From: Prorocentrum cordatum
Lineage: Eukaryota; Sar; Dinophyceae; Prorocentrales; Prorocentraceae
Assembly: GCA_963575745.1 (NCBI GenBank)
Contig: CAUYUJ010005736.1
Location: 62,001-126,000 of the forward strand
Reading direction: 5' to 3'
Length of the DNA stretch: 64,000 bases
This document shows positions 63,957 through 64,000 of the stretch, in pieces; position 1 is the first letter of the stretch, and every line of letters begins with the position of its first letter. The position numbers and the translations under genes are program-made. Below the pieces are notes generated by a model. The model worked only from the letters and a program-made list of their open reading frames with translations. It was not told where the DNA came from and made no database searches.

Positions 63957-64000
63957 ATCGTGTTGCGCTCCGTCTGCTATCGTCGGAGCGCGCCAGCCTC

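Overview
The window looks like nuclear DNA of a dinoflagellate. The strongest sign is a perfect match on the minus strand, at 8341-8362, to the 22-nt dinoflagellate spliced leader. Other signs are high GC, very long simple-sequence tracts, sparse host genes and a pile-up of old retroelements. Almost every coding stretch carries one or more frameshifts or stops. Most elements here are therefore decayed copies, although some indels could be assembly errors.

Layout. 1-1846: the 3' end of a copia-type LTR retrotransposon (copia-A, plus). 1847-4385: low-complexity DNA. 4386-8362: a LINE (LINE-1, minus) whose 5' end is the spliced-leader relic. 8363-11426: no gene recognised. 11427-52580: a nested stack. 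A second kind of LINE (LINE-2, plus; ORF1, RNase H, endonuclease, RT, zinc finger, methyltransferase-like tail) is the outer layer. Copia-B (minus, 15113-24178, TSD GGCGG) sits inside its endonuclease domain. A tyrosine-recombinase retroelement (YR element, minus, 25271-47570, split direct repeats A1...B1-A2-B2) interrupts it again further on. The RT gene of the YR element is in turn split by a 15.2-kb segment (29681-44904) with perfect 16-bp terminal inverted repeats.

That innermost segment is the most unusual object here. It carries a transposase-like gene and four unrecognised genes, all on the minus strand. Its intergenic DNA holds at least 37 copies of a 15-16-bp palindrome with near-constant arms (AGCGG...CCGCT) and a variable core. 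It looks like a large DNA transposon with cargo. No function can be assigned to the cargo from sequence alone.

The other recurring theme is a cytosine-methyltransferase-like domain (PC motif, then E-x-P, then D-x-C) carried separately by copia-B, LINE-2 and the YR element, three unrelated retroelement classes. 52581-57828 is gene-poor and repeat-rich. 57829-62681 holds three plus-strand genes of unknown function in a row, separated by a related palindrome (CTTAGCGG...CCGCT). The window ends in a repeat field that includes an inverted array of TGATAAC motifs.
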